From: JBCBSZ01 sp039185015
GTDB taxonomy: Bacteria; Actinomycetota; Acidimicrobiia; Acidimicrobiales; Poriferisodalaceae
Direction of reading: 5' to 3'
NCBI GenBank assembly: GCA_039185015.1
Contig: JBCDAU010000049.1
Location: forward strand, 1 to 38,691
Length of the DNA: 38,691 bases
The notes under the pieces are model-generated. The model saw nothing but the letters and a program-made list of their open reading frames with translations. It had not been told where the DNA came from and did not search any database. Positions 14,572-23,925 of this stretch are shown here, one piece after another (position 1 is the first letter of the stretch; each line of letters opens with the position of its first letter). Position numbers and translations under genes: made by a program.

Positions 14572-15374
14572 CCGTCGTAGCGGTCGGCGCCGGCCAAGAC
14601 GAGGTCGACGTCGACGTCGGCTCCGTCGCCGTCGATGCCCAGCCAGCGCACCGTGAGCTCGCCGAAGGTGGTCGGCTGCTCGAGATCGACCAGCCCCTCC
14701 TTGTAGAGCTCGAGCACGGCGAGGAAGCGCACCACGACCTCGATGCGGTCATCGATGTCGGCCGTGAGCTCGCGGAAGGTGGCGGCCCCGAGGTACGGCA
14801 GCGTGCGAGCGAGATGCGCCAGCGACTCGCTCACCGACGCCGTGATCGGTGTGACGTGGTGCAGCGACAGCGTCGGCTCGGGACGGGGCCGGGTCGCGCG
14901 GACGAAGGCCCGAGCGAGATCCTCGGGACCGACGCCGGCGAGCAGGTCGGGCGACAGCGCCAGGAAGCGCTCGTCGAGCCCGGCTCGACGGGGCACTACG
15001 CGAGCGCCACGGGAGAACAGCTCCTCGACCTGCTCGGCGACGTTCTTGAACGTCTTGCACTCGATGAGGCGGGCGAGCAGCAGATCACGCTCCTCCCACA
15101 GCCAGATCGACTCGTCGAATTCGTCGCCCTCGGGATCGGGGAGGAGGCGCCGGGTCTTCAGCTCGACCAGCGTCGCGGCGATGAGCAGGAACTCGGTGGC
15201 CACCTCGAGATCGAGGGCGGACTCGGCTTCGATGAGGCGGTCGAGCTCGGCGAGGTAGGCGTCGACGATCGAGGCGAGGGACAGCTCGTAGAGGTCGACC
15301 TCCTCCTGCAGGATCAGCTGCAGCAGGAGGTCGAGCGGGCCCTCGTAGACCTCGGTACGCACGTCGACCGGCAC
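14568..15374 (-). CDS. scpA: Segregation and condensation protein A
   Basis: ScpA is the kleisin subunit bridging SMC heads. The 268-residue product contains EVYEGPLDLLLQLILQEEVD, the N-terminal kleisin motif, then EFLLIAATLVELKTRRLLP and a C-terminal winged-helix end VVRFLAVLELYKEGLVDLEQ. The start is taken as GTG at 15374 (GTG at 15362 is a close alternative); TACGCT at 15382-15387 ends 7 nt upstream, so the transcript is probably leaderless. trpS is transcribed divergently. This is the first gene of the coupled scpA-scpB-rluB segment. Confidence 0.96.
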   Translation of the reverse strand: MPVDVRTEVYEGPLDLLLQLILQEEVDLYELSLASIVDAYLAELDRLIEAESALDLEVATEFLLIAATLVELKTRRLLPDPEGDEFDESIWLWEERDLLLARLIECKTFKNVAEQVEELFSRGARVVPRRAGLDERFLALSPDLLAGVGPEDLARAFVRATRPRPEPTLSLHHVTPITASVSESLAHLARTLPYLGAATFRELTADIDDRIEVVVRFLAVLELYKEGLVDLEQPTTFGELTVRWLGIDGDGADVDVDLVLAGADRYDG

Positions 15375-15381
15375 GGCCGCG

Positions 15382-15387
15382 AGCGTA
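15382..15387 (-). promoter_or_regulatory. -10 box TACGCT, leaderless promoter of scpA
   Basis: TACGCT ends 7 nt before the scpA GTG at 15374. No ribosome binding site is present in the short gap. Confidence 0.5.
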
Positions 15388-15455
15388 CGGTGCGGGGGTC
15401 CGCGACTGGTGGCAATCCGCCCAATTCGCGTGTGGGGGCCAGCAGGCCGTGGGCC

Positions 15456-15461
15456 TACCAT
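15456..15461 (+). promoter_or_regulatory. -10 box TACCAT, leaderless promoter of trpS
   Basis: TACCAT ends 8 nt before the ATG at 15470, leaving no room for a Shine-Dalgarno site. Together with the scpA box it forms a divergent promoter region of about 95 bp. Confidence 0.5.
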
Positions 15462-15469
15462 CTCCGCCC

Positions 15470-16465
15470 ATGGCAGACGTGTTCTCGGGCATCCAGCCCA
15501 GCGGCGACATCCACCTCGGCAACTACCTCGGGGCGCTGCGCAACTGGGTCGCGGCCCAGGACACCGAGGACTGCGTCTACTGCATCGTCGACCTCCACGC
15601 GATCACCGTCGCGAAGGAGCCCGAGGCGCTCCTCGACGGGACACGCAAGGCGGCCGCGGCGCTGATCGCCGTCGGCCTCGACCCCGCCCGCTGCACGCTG
15701 TTCGTCCAGTCGCACGTTCACGAGCATGCCGAGCTGTCCTGGATGCTGCAGTGCATCACCGGCATGGGCGAGCTCCGCCGGATGACGCAGTTCAAGGACA
15801 AGTCGAGCCGGCTCGACGACGGCACCGACCACGTACCGGTCGGCCTCTTCACCTACCCGGTCCTCCAGGCCGCCGACATCGTGCTCTACGACGCGGCCAA
15901 GGTCCCGGTCGGCGACGACCAGCGCCAGCACATCGAGCTCACCCGCGACGTTGCACAGCGGTTCAACTCCCGCTTCGGTGACACCTTCGTGGTGCCCGAG
16001 CACGTGATCCCACCGGTCGCGGCCCGCATCATGGACCTGCAGGATCCCGCGTCGAAGATGTCGAAGTCAGCGGGCTCCGACAACGGGCTCATCCTCCTCT
16101 TCGAGGAGCCGTCGTCGATCGCCAAGAAGCTCAAGCGAGCGGTCACTGACTCCGATTCCGAGGTCCGCTACGACCCGGACGGGAAGCCGGGCGTGTCCAA
16201 CCTGCTCGAGATCCTGGCCGCCGTCAGCGGCACGACGCCGGGTGACGAGGCGGGCAAGTACGAGCGGTACGGCGACCTCAAGACCGCCGCCGCCGATGCG
16301 GTCGTCGAGCTGGTCTCACCGATGCAGGAGCGCTACGCCGAGCTGGTCGCCGACCCGGCCGAGCTCGACCGGCTCCTCGCGACCGGGGCGCACAAGGCCC
16401 GCGCCGTCGCCGCGGTCACCGTGGACCGCGCCCGACGGGCGATGGGCTTCCTCCCCGCCGGCTGA
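15470..16465 (+). CDS. trpS: Tryptophanyl-tRNA synthetase
   Basis: This class I synthetase charges tRNA-Trp. The 331-residue protein has the HIGH-type motif QPSGDIHLGNYLGALRNW (residues 9-26), IVDLHAITV, the TrpRS-specific YPVLQAADIVLYDA and PVGDDQRQHIELTRDVAQRF, and the KMSKS loop DPASKMSKSAGS (196-200). Length matches bacterial TrpRS. I chose the ATG at 15470 because it matches the family N-terminus (MADVFSGIQPSG); a GTG at 15449 would lie upstream of the -10 box. The gene is monocistronic and ends facing the nitroreductase gene. Confidence 0.98.
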   Translation: MADVFSGIQPSGDIHLGNYLGALRNWVAAQDTEDCVYCIVDLHAITVAKEPEALLDGTRKAAAALIAVGLDPARCTLFVQSHVHEHAELSWMLQCITGMGELRRMTQFKDKSSRLDDGTDHVPVGLFTYPVLQAADIVLYDAAKVPVGDDQRQHIELTRDVAQRFNSRFGDTFVVPEHVIPPVAARIMDLQDPASKMSKSAGSDNGLILLFEEPSSIAKKLKRAVTDSDSEVRYDPDGKPGVSNLLEILAAVSGTTPGDEAGKYERYGDLKTAAADAVVELVSPMQERYAELVADPAELDRLLATGAHKARAVAAVTVDRARRAMGFLPAG

Positions 16466-16470
16466 CGCTC

Positions 16471-16583
16471 TGCTCGGGCCCTACCAGCTCTCCCGCTCTG
16501 GTCTCGCTTCCTCGATGCTCCACGCCGCCACCGTCGGCGCCGCGCATCCGCTCGCTCGACGGGCCGCTCGGGCCCTACCAGCT
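16471..16583. repeat. Pair of direct repeats around the trpS-nitroreductase junction
   Basis: An 18-bp sequence (16471-16488 and 16566-16583) occurs twice, 95 bp apart. The right copy contains the TAG stop codon of the nitroreductase gene; the left copy lies just after the trpS stop. After one mismatch, TCCC also matches. The gap between them holds no credible gene. Confidence 0.75.
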
Positions 16584-17231
16584 GTCCCAGTGGAGGACGG
16601 TGTCGAGGGGCTCGCGGTGGGCCGGCTTGAAGTCGGTGCCCTTGGTGTACGCCACCGGAAGCAGGGCGGTCTGCATCACGTCACCGAACGGGATCCCGAG
16701 CAGGTCCGCTGCCTCCTCTTCGAACATCAGGTGCAGGGTGGTCCAGGCGGAGCCGAGCCCCCGTGAGCGGGCGGCGAGCATGAAGCTCCACGCCGCTGGC
16801 ATCACCGAGCCGAGGATCGCCGCCTGCGCCATCGGCGGGAAGCCGTCGGTGCGGGGCATGATGCACGGGATGACGTGCACGGGGACCTCACCCATCTTGT
16901 CGGCGAGGTACCGGGCGCTGCTCGTCGAACGCTCCTGGGCGGCCTGCCGGGTGGAGTCACTGCCCTGGTAGACGTTGGCGATGTTGCCGTCCATCGTCTC
17001 GTAGACGTCGAACGCGCGGCGGTACATGTCGCCGAGGGCCGCACGCTTCTCGGCGTCGGTGACGACGACGAACTGCCAGCCCTGCGCGTTGGACCCGGTC
17101 GGCGCCTGCAGCGACAGCTCGAGGCACTCCCTGATGACCTCGGGCTCGACGGGCCGTTCGAGGTCGAGGCGCTTGCGCACCGACCGGGTGGTCGTGAGCA
17201 ACTCGTCGTTGGACAGGTCGAGTGTGGCCAT
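16575..17231 (-). CDS. Nitroreductase family protein
   Basis: The 218-residue protein has the FMN-binding start of the nitroreductase fold (TTTRSVRKRLDLERPVEPE, then LQAPTGSNAQGWQFVVVTD) and the later helices PAAWSFMLAARSRGLGSAWT and ADLLGIPFGDVMQTALLPV. Such enzymes use FMN and NAD(P)H to reduce nitro compounds, quinones or enones; several relatives have unknown natural substrates. ATG at 17231 has GGGAGGGG a few bases upstream. The gene lies 30 bp after the HD gene start-side boundary on the same strand and converges with trpS. Confidence 0.88.
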   Translation of the reverse strand: MATLDLSNDELLTTTRSVRKRLDLERPVEPEVIRECLELSLQAPTGSNAQGWQFVVVTDAEKRAALGDMYRRAFDVYETMDGNIANVYQGSDSTRQAAQERSTSSARYLADKMGEVPVHVIPCIMPRTDGFPPMAQAAILGSVMPAAWSFMLAARSRGLGSAWTTLHLMFEEEAADLLGIPFGDVMQTALLPVAYTKGTDFKPAHREPLDTVLHWDSW

Positions 17232-17261
17232 GTGGATCCCCTCCCGTAGCGGGGCGTGATC

Positions 17262-17786
17262 CTACGAGGACCAGGCGGTCGCCCCGTCATCGGCCCGCCG
17301 GAGCACCTCGCCGATGTGTCGTGGGATCGTCCACTCCTCCGGCTCGAGGTGGTGTTCCCGGGCCCACGCCACGACCATCTGATCGCTGCCGCCCTCGGCC
17401 AACAGCTCGGCTCCGAGCGCCGGGTAGCGCAGGTACATCCCGATGCGGCCGAGCGGATCGGACCGCCACGACCACCGGGCGGCACGCTGATCATCCACGA
17501 CGCGCTCGGCGAGGGTGGCGGCCACGCGACCGATCACCCCCAGGCCGGCGACGCCCTTGCCGACGTCGTGGCACAGCGCGGCGACCACGATCCGCGGGTC
17601 GTCCTCGCCCACCTCCGCGACGACGGCGCGAGCGACGGCGATCGAGTGGGCCCGGTCGCGGCGGTGCTGACGGAGCCAGAGGTTCCGCTCCGGGGGCGAC
17701 AGCCGATCGAGCGCCCAGGCCTCGTCCGCACCGGAGAGCCGGGCGGGGAGGACCCACTCGACGAAACGGCGGACGAGGTGGATCAT
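17262..17786 (-). CDS. HD-domain phosphohydrolase-like protein
   Basis: The 174-residue protein has an HD signature: AHSIAVARAV with the first His near 47, then VVAALCHDVGKGVAG (His73-Asp74) and a later AREHHLEPEEW. The HD family are metal-dependent phosphohydrolases acting on nucleotides or phosphodiesters; the substrate here is unknown. The ATG at 17786 overlaps the stop of the Nudix gene (ATGA, 17783-17786), suggesting a link with nucleotide sanitation. The fold assignment rests on the HD pair and the spacing. Confidence 0.82.
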   Translation of the reverse strand: MIHLVRRFVEWVLPARLSGADEAWALDRLSPPERNLWLRQHRRDRAHSIAVARAVVAEVGEDDPRIVVAALCHDVGKGVAGLGVIGRVAATLAERVVDDQRAARWSWRSDPLGRIGMYLRYPALGAELLAEGGSDQMVVAWAREHHLEPEEWTIPRHIGEVLRRADDGATAWSS

Positions 17787-18309
17787 CGGCGCTGCAGCAA
17801 CAGGAGGGCGACGATCGTCTTGGCGTCGACGATCCGGCCCGACGCGATGGCGTCGTCGATCTCGGACACCGGGAGATGCTCGATCGTCATGAACGTCTCT
17901 TCGATGCCGTCGGCCTCGCGCTCGGCGGCAACGATGTCGTGGGCCTCGTAGAGGAACACCTGCTCGTCGGTGAACCCGGCCGCGGTGTAGTAGGTGATGA
18001 GGTGCTCGACCCGACCGGCGCGCAGGCCCGTCTCCTCGGCCAACTCACGGATCGCGGTGTCGCCAGGGTCCTCGCCGTCGTGATCGCGGATCCCGGCGGG
18101 CAGCTCCAGCAGGTGGTCGTCGATCGACGCCCGGTACTGCTTCACGAGCACCACCGCATCGTCGACCACGGCCAACACACCGACCGCGCCGCGGTGGCGG
18201 ACGATGGTGCGGTGGAAGGACGAGCCGTCCGGCGCCTCGTAGGTGCCGTCGACGACGTCGAAGATGTGCGCCCGGTGCGCGAGCTCCTCGCCGACCTGCC
18301 GGAAGCCGG

Positions 18310-18313
<4 letters not shown>
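17783..18313 (-). CDS. Nudix hydrolase, ADP-ribose pyrophosphatase-like
   Basis: The 176-residue protein carries a Nudix box: LLELPAGIRDHDGEDPGDTA followed by IRELAEETGLRAG, with the REXAEETGL core. VLVKQYRASIDDHLLELPAG is the sequence arrangement of ADP-ribose pyrophosphatases, and the neighbour of pyrG in M. tuberculosis (Rv1700) is an ADP-ribose pyrophosphatase. GTG at 18313 overlaps the pyrG stop (GTGA). Substrate preference is inferred from similarity and context. Confidence 0.9.
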
Positions 18314-19968
<1,655 letters not shown>

Positions 19969-19996
19969 CAGCGGTCTCCTGTCGTCGGCTCCATGC

Positions 19997-20002
19997 ACGC
20001 TA
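19997..20002 (-). promoter_or_regulatory. -10 box TAGCGT upstream of pyrG
   Basis: TAGCGT fits TANNNT; a transcript would start near 19990, giving a leader of about 22 nt containing the AGGAGA ribosome binding site of pyrG. A 12-bp perfect palindrome (20045-20056, AACGGCGCCGTT) lies just upstream; its role is unknown. Confidence 0.45.
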
Positions 20003-20072
20003 CCAACGCCGCCGGAGCGATCCGGCGACCGCAGGGCGCGCGAGAACGGCGCCGTTGGGCGCCCACGGCCGC

Positions 20073-20951
20073 TCAGGGCGGTGGTCGTCGGCCCAGCTCG
20101 TCCACCCAGCGCAGCGGCGGCACGGCGCCGATCACACGGCTGAACGAGACCCGCTCACTGGCCAGGTTGAGCAGGACCAGGATCGCCCCGACCACGAGTT
20201 GGCCACCGAGACCCAGCACCAGCACGGCGAACAGGCCGGCGGCGGCACCGAGCACGTTGGCGCCCGTGTCGCCCAGCATGAGGCGTTCGCCCAGCTCACC
20301 GGGCAGGAGCGCCCACGCGGCACCCAGCACCACGAGTGGTCCCCAGCTCACGGCGAGCACGTCGGGGTCGAGCGGTGCGATCAGCTCCGCTCCGCCGGCG
20401 ACGACGACGAGGGGGACCACGGCCAGCGTCGCCACCTTCGTCGCCCGCCCGGGCGCGAGGTCGAACAGGTTGCCGAGGTTCGCGCCCAGCGCGACGAGGC
20501 CTGCGGCGAGCAGCAGCCGCAACGGTTCGTCGACGATCTCGGCGTCGAGCCCGACGGCGACCAGCGCCACCGCTCCCCCGACGACGAGCTTCCACGACCC
20601 CGTCGAGGGACGGCCCCGCGCGAGGGCGAGGACGTGGCCGCGGAACCCCTTGGTCGCCCGATCCCCGGCCAGGTCGTCGAGGAGCCCGACCAGGCCGAAC
20701 CCGACGACCACGAGCAGCGTCGCCAGGCGGGCCGACAGCGAGAGCCGGGCGTCCAGATCCGGCGACAGCGACGACGCCACCGTCACGACCGCTTCGACGA
20801 GCACCACGGTGACGACGACGACGAGCCCCGCAGCGGTGGCGATCGGCTCGCCCCGGAAGTTCGTCCGTTGGAAGCCCGAGCCGGCGAGCAGCGGACCCAT
20901 GACCCCGGCGACGAGCGCACCGATGGCCAGACCGACACCGAGCGCGATCAC
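20073..20951 (-). CDS. MraY/WecA-like glycosyl-1-phosphate transferase
   Basis: The 292-residue polytopic membrane protein has about ten hydrophobic segments and three markers of the polyprenyl-phosphate glycosyl-1-phosphate transferase superfamily: GLVGLLDDLAGDR (the double Asp motif), NLGNLFDL (NxxNxxD) and MLGDTGAN (GDxGS/A-like). It is short for MraY and lacks the MraY-type His cluster near the C-terminus, so it is more likely a WecA-like or unassigned relative. Its GTG start overlaps the stop of the GT2 gene (GTGA at 20948-20951). Context suggests synthesis of a lipid-linked envelope precursor. Confidence 0.8.
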   Translation of the reverse strand: MIALGVGLAIGALVAGVMGPLLAGSGFQRTNFRGEPIATAAGLVVVVTVVLVEAVVTVASSLSPDLDARLSLSARLATLLVVVGFGLVGLLDDLAGDRATKGFRGHVLALARGRPSTGSWKLVVGGAVALVAVGLDAEIVDEPLRLLLAAGLVALGANLGNLFDLAPGRATKVATLAVVPLVVVAGGAELIAPLDPDVLAVSWGPLVVLGAAWALLPGELGERLMLGDTGANVLGAAAGLFAVLVLGLGGQLVVGAILVLLNLASERVSFSRVIGAVPPLRWVDELGRRPPP

Positions 20952-21664
20952 CGCCGGAACCGCCGGACGATCGTGACGACGAGCACCTGCAGGGTCCTGA
21001 TCGTGCCGAGCCTCGGCCGGAGGCCGCGCAGGACGGCTGCACCTTGAACGGCCCGGTGGCGGAAGCCCCGCCACGTCCGGCCATGGTGCCGGTGGTCGAC
21101 CGTGATGGGCACCTCCTCGACGGTCGCCCCGACGCCGATCGCATCGATCGTCATGGCCGTCTCGACCGCGAAGCGGGGTGCGAGGTCGATCGCGTCGAAG
21201 AGCTGCACGCTCATGGCCCGCTGCCCGGACAGTGGGGCAACCGGTCGCCACCCGGTCGCGCGCTCGATGCCCTCGGCTGCGAGGTCGCGCACCAGGCCGA
21301 AGCCGCCCCGGCCTGCTGCGTCGACCGGCACACCGATCACGAGTCGATCGTCGCGAACGTGATCGAGGAGGCCGACGACGCCGGCGGCGGTGTCGCCGAG
21401 ATCGCTGTCGACGAGCAGCACGATCGAGGTCTCGTCGCCCAACAGGCTCCGGCCGTGGGCGAGCGCGCCGCCCTTGCCGACGTTCTCGTCCAGGCGGATC
21501 ACCTCGGCATCGGTCGCCCGTGCCGCGTCGGCGGTGCCGTCGGTGCTGCCGTCGTCGATCACCACGATCCGATGGACCCGCCCGGTGTCCTGCAGGGACC
21601 GGACGGTGGCGCCGACCAGGTCGGACGCCTCGAACGCAGGCACCAGCGCGACCACCTGGCTCAT
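20948..21664 (-). CDS. Family 2 glycosyltransferase
   Basis: The 238-residue protein shows a GT-A fold of family 2: VVALVPAFEASDLVGATVRS, VVIDDGSTDGTADAA, NVGKGGAL and VLLVDSDLGD, whose DSD is the metal-binding DxD. SGQRAM, FAVETAMTID and VPITVDHRHHGRTW match the acceptor-loop pattern of dolichol/polyprenyl-phosphate-type transferases. It probably transfers a sugar onto a lipid carrier or polymer at the inner face of the membrane. The ATG at 21664 shares one base with the stop of the mctB gene (TGATG), and the gene is coupled downstream to the MraY-like gene. Confidence 0.85.
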   Translation of the reverse strand: MSQVVALVPAFEASDLVGATVRSLQDTGRVHRIVVIDDGSTDGTADAARATDAEVIRLDENVGKGGALAHGRSLLGDETSIVLLVDSDLGDTAAGVVGLLDHVRDDRLVIGVPVDAAGRGGFGLVRDLAAEGIERATGWRPVAPLSGQRAMSVQLFDAIDLAPRFAVETAMTIDAIGVGATVEEVPITVDHRHHGRTWRGFRHRAVQGAAVLRGLRPRLGTIRTLQVLVVTIVRRFRR

Positions 21665-22707
21665 CAACGGAACGGCAGCAGTGCCGTGGCGTCGTCGCGT
21701 CGACCGAAGTCACCGGGCGGGAAGTCGCCGATGCCGTCGAGGGCGAGGATGGCGGCCGACACGCCGGCGAGCTCGCCGACGGTGTCGACGGTCGACACCG
21801 CACCGGCGAAGGAGCCGTCGCCGCGGTAGCGGTCGAGGAACGGATCCTCGATCGATCCGTCCCCGGTCGACGCCACCACGGCGGGGGCGGGCTCGGATCG
21901 GAGCAGCTGCAACAGGACCAGGCCCAGGACCTCGGCGGTCGCCTCGGCCGCCTCGGGGCTGCCGAGGAGCAGGTAGCGGCTCCCGGCGCGCGGCAGCCGG
22001 TTGAGGTCGGGAGCGACGACGCCGGCCGGGTCGTAGGAGAGGAAGCCCGCCGCCAACAGATCGGAGAGCACGTCGTCCCCGGGCCCGAACGGATCGCTCA
22101 CACCGGGCAGCGACGGGCTCTCGGGGTCGGCCAGCACGGCCTCGGCGATGCCGGTGAGCCGTGAGCCGGCGACGATCGGAGCCGGGGTCGGCGCCTCCGG
22201 CAGCAGCGCGGCGCCCAGGCGCTCGGAGAGTCGGTCTCGCAGCGGATCGCTGCCGTCCTCGGCCAGCTCGGGCGAGACGCCGAGCAGCCGCCCGAGCACC
22301 TCCCGACGGTCCGGATCGTCGAGATCGAACGCGTCGGAGATCGTGACCACGCCGGCGTAGTCGGCGCCACTCGAGGCGAGCGCTCGGCGGGCGAGTGCGA
22401 CGGCAGCCTCATCGACCCCGTCCGCGGCCATGATCATCACGGGATCCTCGTCGAGGCGGCGGGTGAACAGCGACCCGCTGGCGACGATCTCGAACGCGTT
22501 CTCGTCGGCCTCGGCGCTGGCCAGCGCCTCGTTGAGCCGGGTGACCTCGTCGGCGGCCTCGTCCCGGTCGGCCTCGAGATCAGCGACGCGGTTCTCGAGC
22601 TGTTGGACGATCACGCCGTCGATGAACGACGTCCCCATGGCGATCCCGATCCCGAGCGCGAGGAACACCGCCACGATCGAGACGATGTGATATCGCAGGT
22701 TGATCAC
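21664..22707 (-). CDS. mctB: MctB/SteB-like membrane protein (copper transport / cell-surface protein)
   Basis: The 347-residue protein begins with a membrane helix (YHIVSIVAVFLALGIGIAMG, residues 6-25) followed by a predicted coiled coil rich in Asp/Glu/Arg (VADLEADRDEAADEVTRLNE, about 40-60). The rest is an extracytoplasmic domain with repeats of acidic alpha/beta segments. This arrangement is that of MctB (Rv1698) and the Corynebacterium SteB proteins, described as copper-related and as cell-division/surface factors. The gene is next to SteA here, as in those genomes. GTG at 22707 lacks an obvious ribosome binding site; the start could differ. Confidence 0.85.
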   Translation of the reverse strand: MINLRYHIVSIVAVFLALGIGIAMGTSFIDGVIVQQLENRVADLEADRDEAADEVTRLNEALASAEADENAFEIVASGSLFTRRLDEDPVMIMAADGVDEAAVALARRALASSGADYAGVVTISDAFDLDDPDRREVLGRLLGVSPELAEDGSDPLRDRLSERLGAALLPEAPTPAPIVAGSRLTGIAEAVLADPESPSLPGVSDPFGPGDDVLSDLLAAGFLSYDPAGVVAPDLNRLPRAGSRYLLLGSPEAAEATAEVLGLVLLQLLRSEPAPAVVASTGDGSIEDPFLDRYRGDGSFAGAVSTVDTVGELAGVSAAILALDGIGDFPPGDFGRRDDATALLPFR

Positions 22708-22749
22708 GGGATGGGTCGGTCCGGTGGGTCAGGGGTCTCGGACATCCGC

Positions 22750-23925
22750 CTAGTTCAGGCTCAACCAGAGGGTACGCAGCACGAGCCGGATGGGTTCGGA
22801 CACCACCCCGATCACGACCACGGTGAAGAGAGCAGCGAGCACGAGGAGGAGCAGATCTCGCTTACGTACCTGCGTTTGATACAGCCGGCTCACGCCCTTG
22901 GCGTCGACGAGGATCGATCCGACCTTCATCCGGGTGAGGAAGGTCGACGCCATCCCCTCGCGGCCCTTGTCGAGGAACTCCGCCATCGAGGTGTGCGTGC
23001 CGACGGCGACGATGAGCTCGCACTCGTTGTCGTAGGCGAGCTGCATCGCCAGGTCCTCGCTCGTGCCCGGGGCTTCGAGCAGGCGGTACTCGAAGCCGAG
23101 CCGGTCGAGGCGTGAGGCGCCCGGGGCCGTGCCGCCCGGGTAGGCGTGGACGATCAGGTCGGCCCCGGATCGGAGCGCGTCCTTGGACACCGAGTCGAAG
23201 TCACCGAGGATGATGTCGGGCTCGATGCCGAGCTCGAGGAGCGCGTCGGCGCCGCCGTCGACCCCGATCGTCACCGGTCGGAGCTCGTTCAGGTAGCCGA
23301 TCCGCCGGAGCGCCTCGAGATCGTCCCGGTAGTCCACGCCGCGCACGACGATCAGCACGTGGCGCCCGTGCAGGTCGAAGCCCAGGTCGGTGGCCCGCCC
23401 GGGGCCGGTCACGATGTGGGCCTCGCGGCGCAGGTAATCGAGCGTGTTCTCGGCGAAGCGCTCGAGCTCGTCGGACACCGCGCCCTTCGACGCCTCGATC
23501 CGCGCGATCAGGTCGTCGCGCCCGATGAGCCGGCCGGCGGCGAGCTCCTCCCCGTCGACGAAGAGCCGTTCGTCGCGGAGCAGGGCCAGCTCGCCCTCGA
23601 CGATCTCGTCGAGGACGTCGGAGCCGACCTCGTCGAGGAGGGGCACGCCCGCCTCGACGATGACCAACGGCCCGTAGTTCGGATAGCGGCCGGTGATCGA
23701 CGGGGCAGCGTTGACGACCGCCACCACCCCGGCGGCGAGCAATCCCTCGGCGGCGACCCGGTCGAGGTCGTCGTGGTCGATGACGGCGATGTCGCCCCGC
23801 TGGAGGCGCGGGATCAGGTTCTTGGTGCGGCGGTCCGCTCGCGCCGGACCGACCACCGACCCCGGCGGCAGCGGCTCGGGGGCCTCGGAGCGCAGACGAC
23901 GGATCCAGGTACCGACCCGGCTCAC
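22750..23925 (-). CDS. steA: SteA-like putative cell-division/surface protein
   Basis: The 391-residue protein contains a thiamine-pyrophosphokinase-like core: GRHVLIVVRGVDYRDDLEAL, IGVDGGADALLELGIEPD, ILGDFDSVS and the GTSEDLAMQLAY segment. A C-terminal membrane helix (DLLLLVLAALFTVVVIGVV) ends the protein. This is the SteA architecture (Rv1697 in M. tuberculosis). It is described in Corynebacterium as a division-associated protein acting with SteB. Whether the TPK-like pocket binds a ligand is unknown. GTG at 23925 overlaps the recN stop (GTGA). Confidence 0.9.
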   Translation of the reverse strand: MSRVGTWIRRLRSEAPEPLPPGSVVGPARADRRTKNLIPRLQRGDIAVIDHDDLDRVAAEGLLAAGVVAVVNAAPSITGRYPNYGPLVIVEAGVPLLDEVGSDVLDEIVEGELALLRDERLFVDGEELAAGRLIGRDDLIARIEASKGAVSDELERFAENTLDYLRREAHIVTGPGRATDLGFDLHGRHVLIVVRGVDYRDDLEALRRIGYLNELRPVTIGVDGGADALLELGIEPDIILGDFDSVSKDALRSGADLIVHAYPGGTAPGASRLDRLGFEYRLLEAPGTSEDLAMQLAYDNECELIVAVGTHTSMAEFLDKGREGMASTFLTRMKVGSILVDAKGVSRLYQTQVRKRDLLLLVLAALFTVVVIGVVSEPIRLVLRTLWLSLN

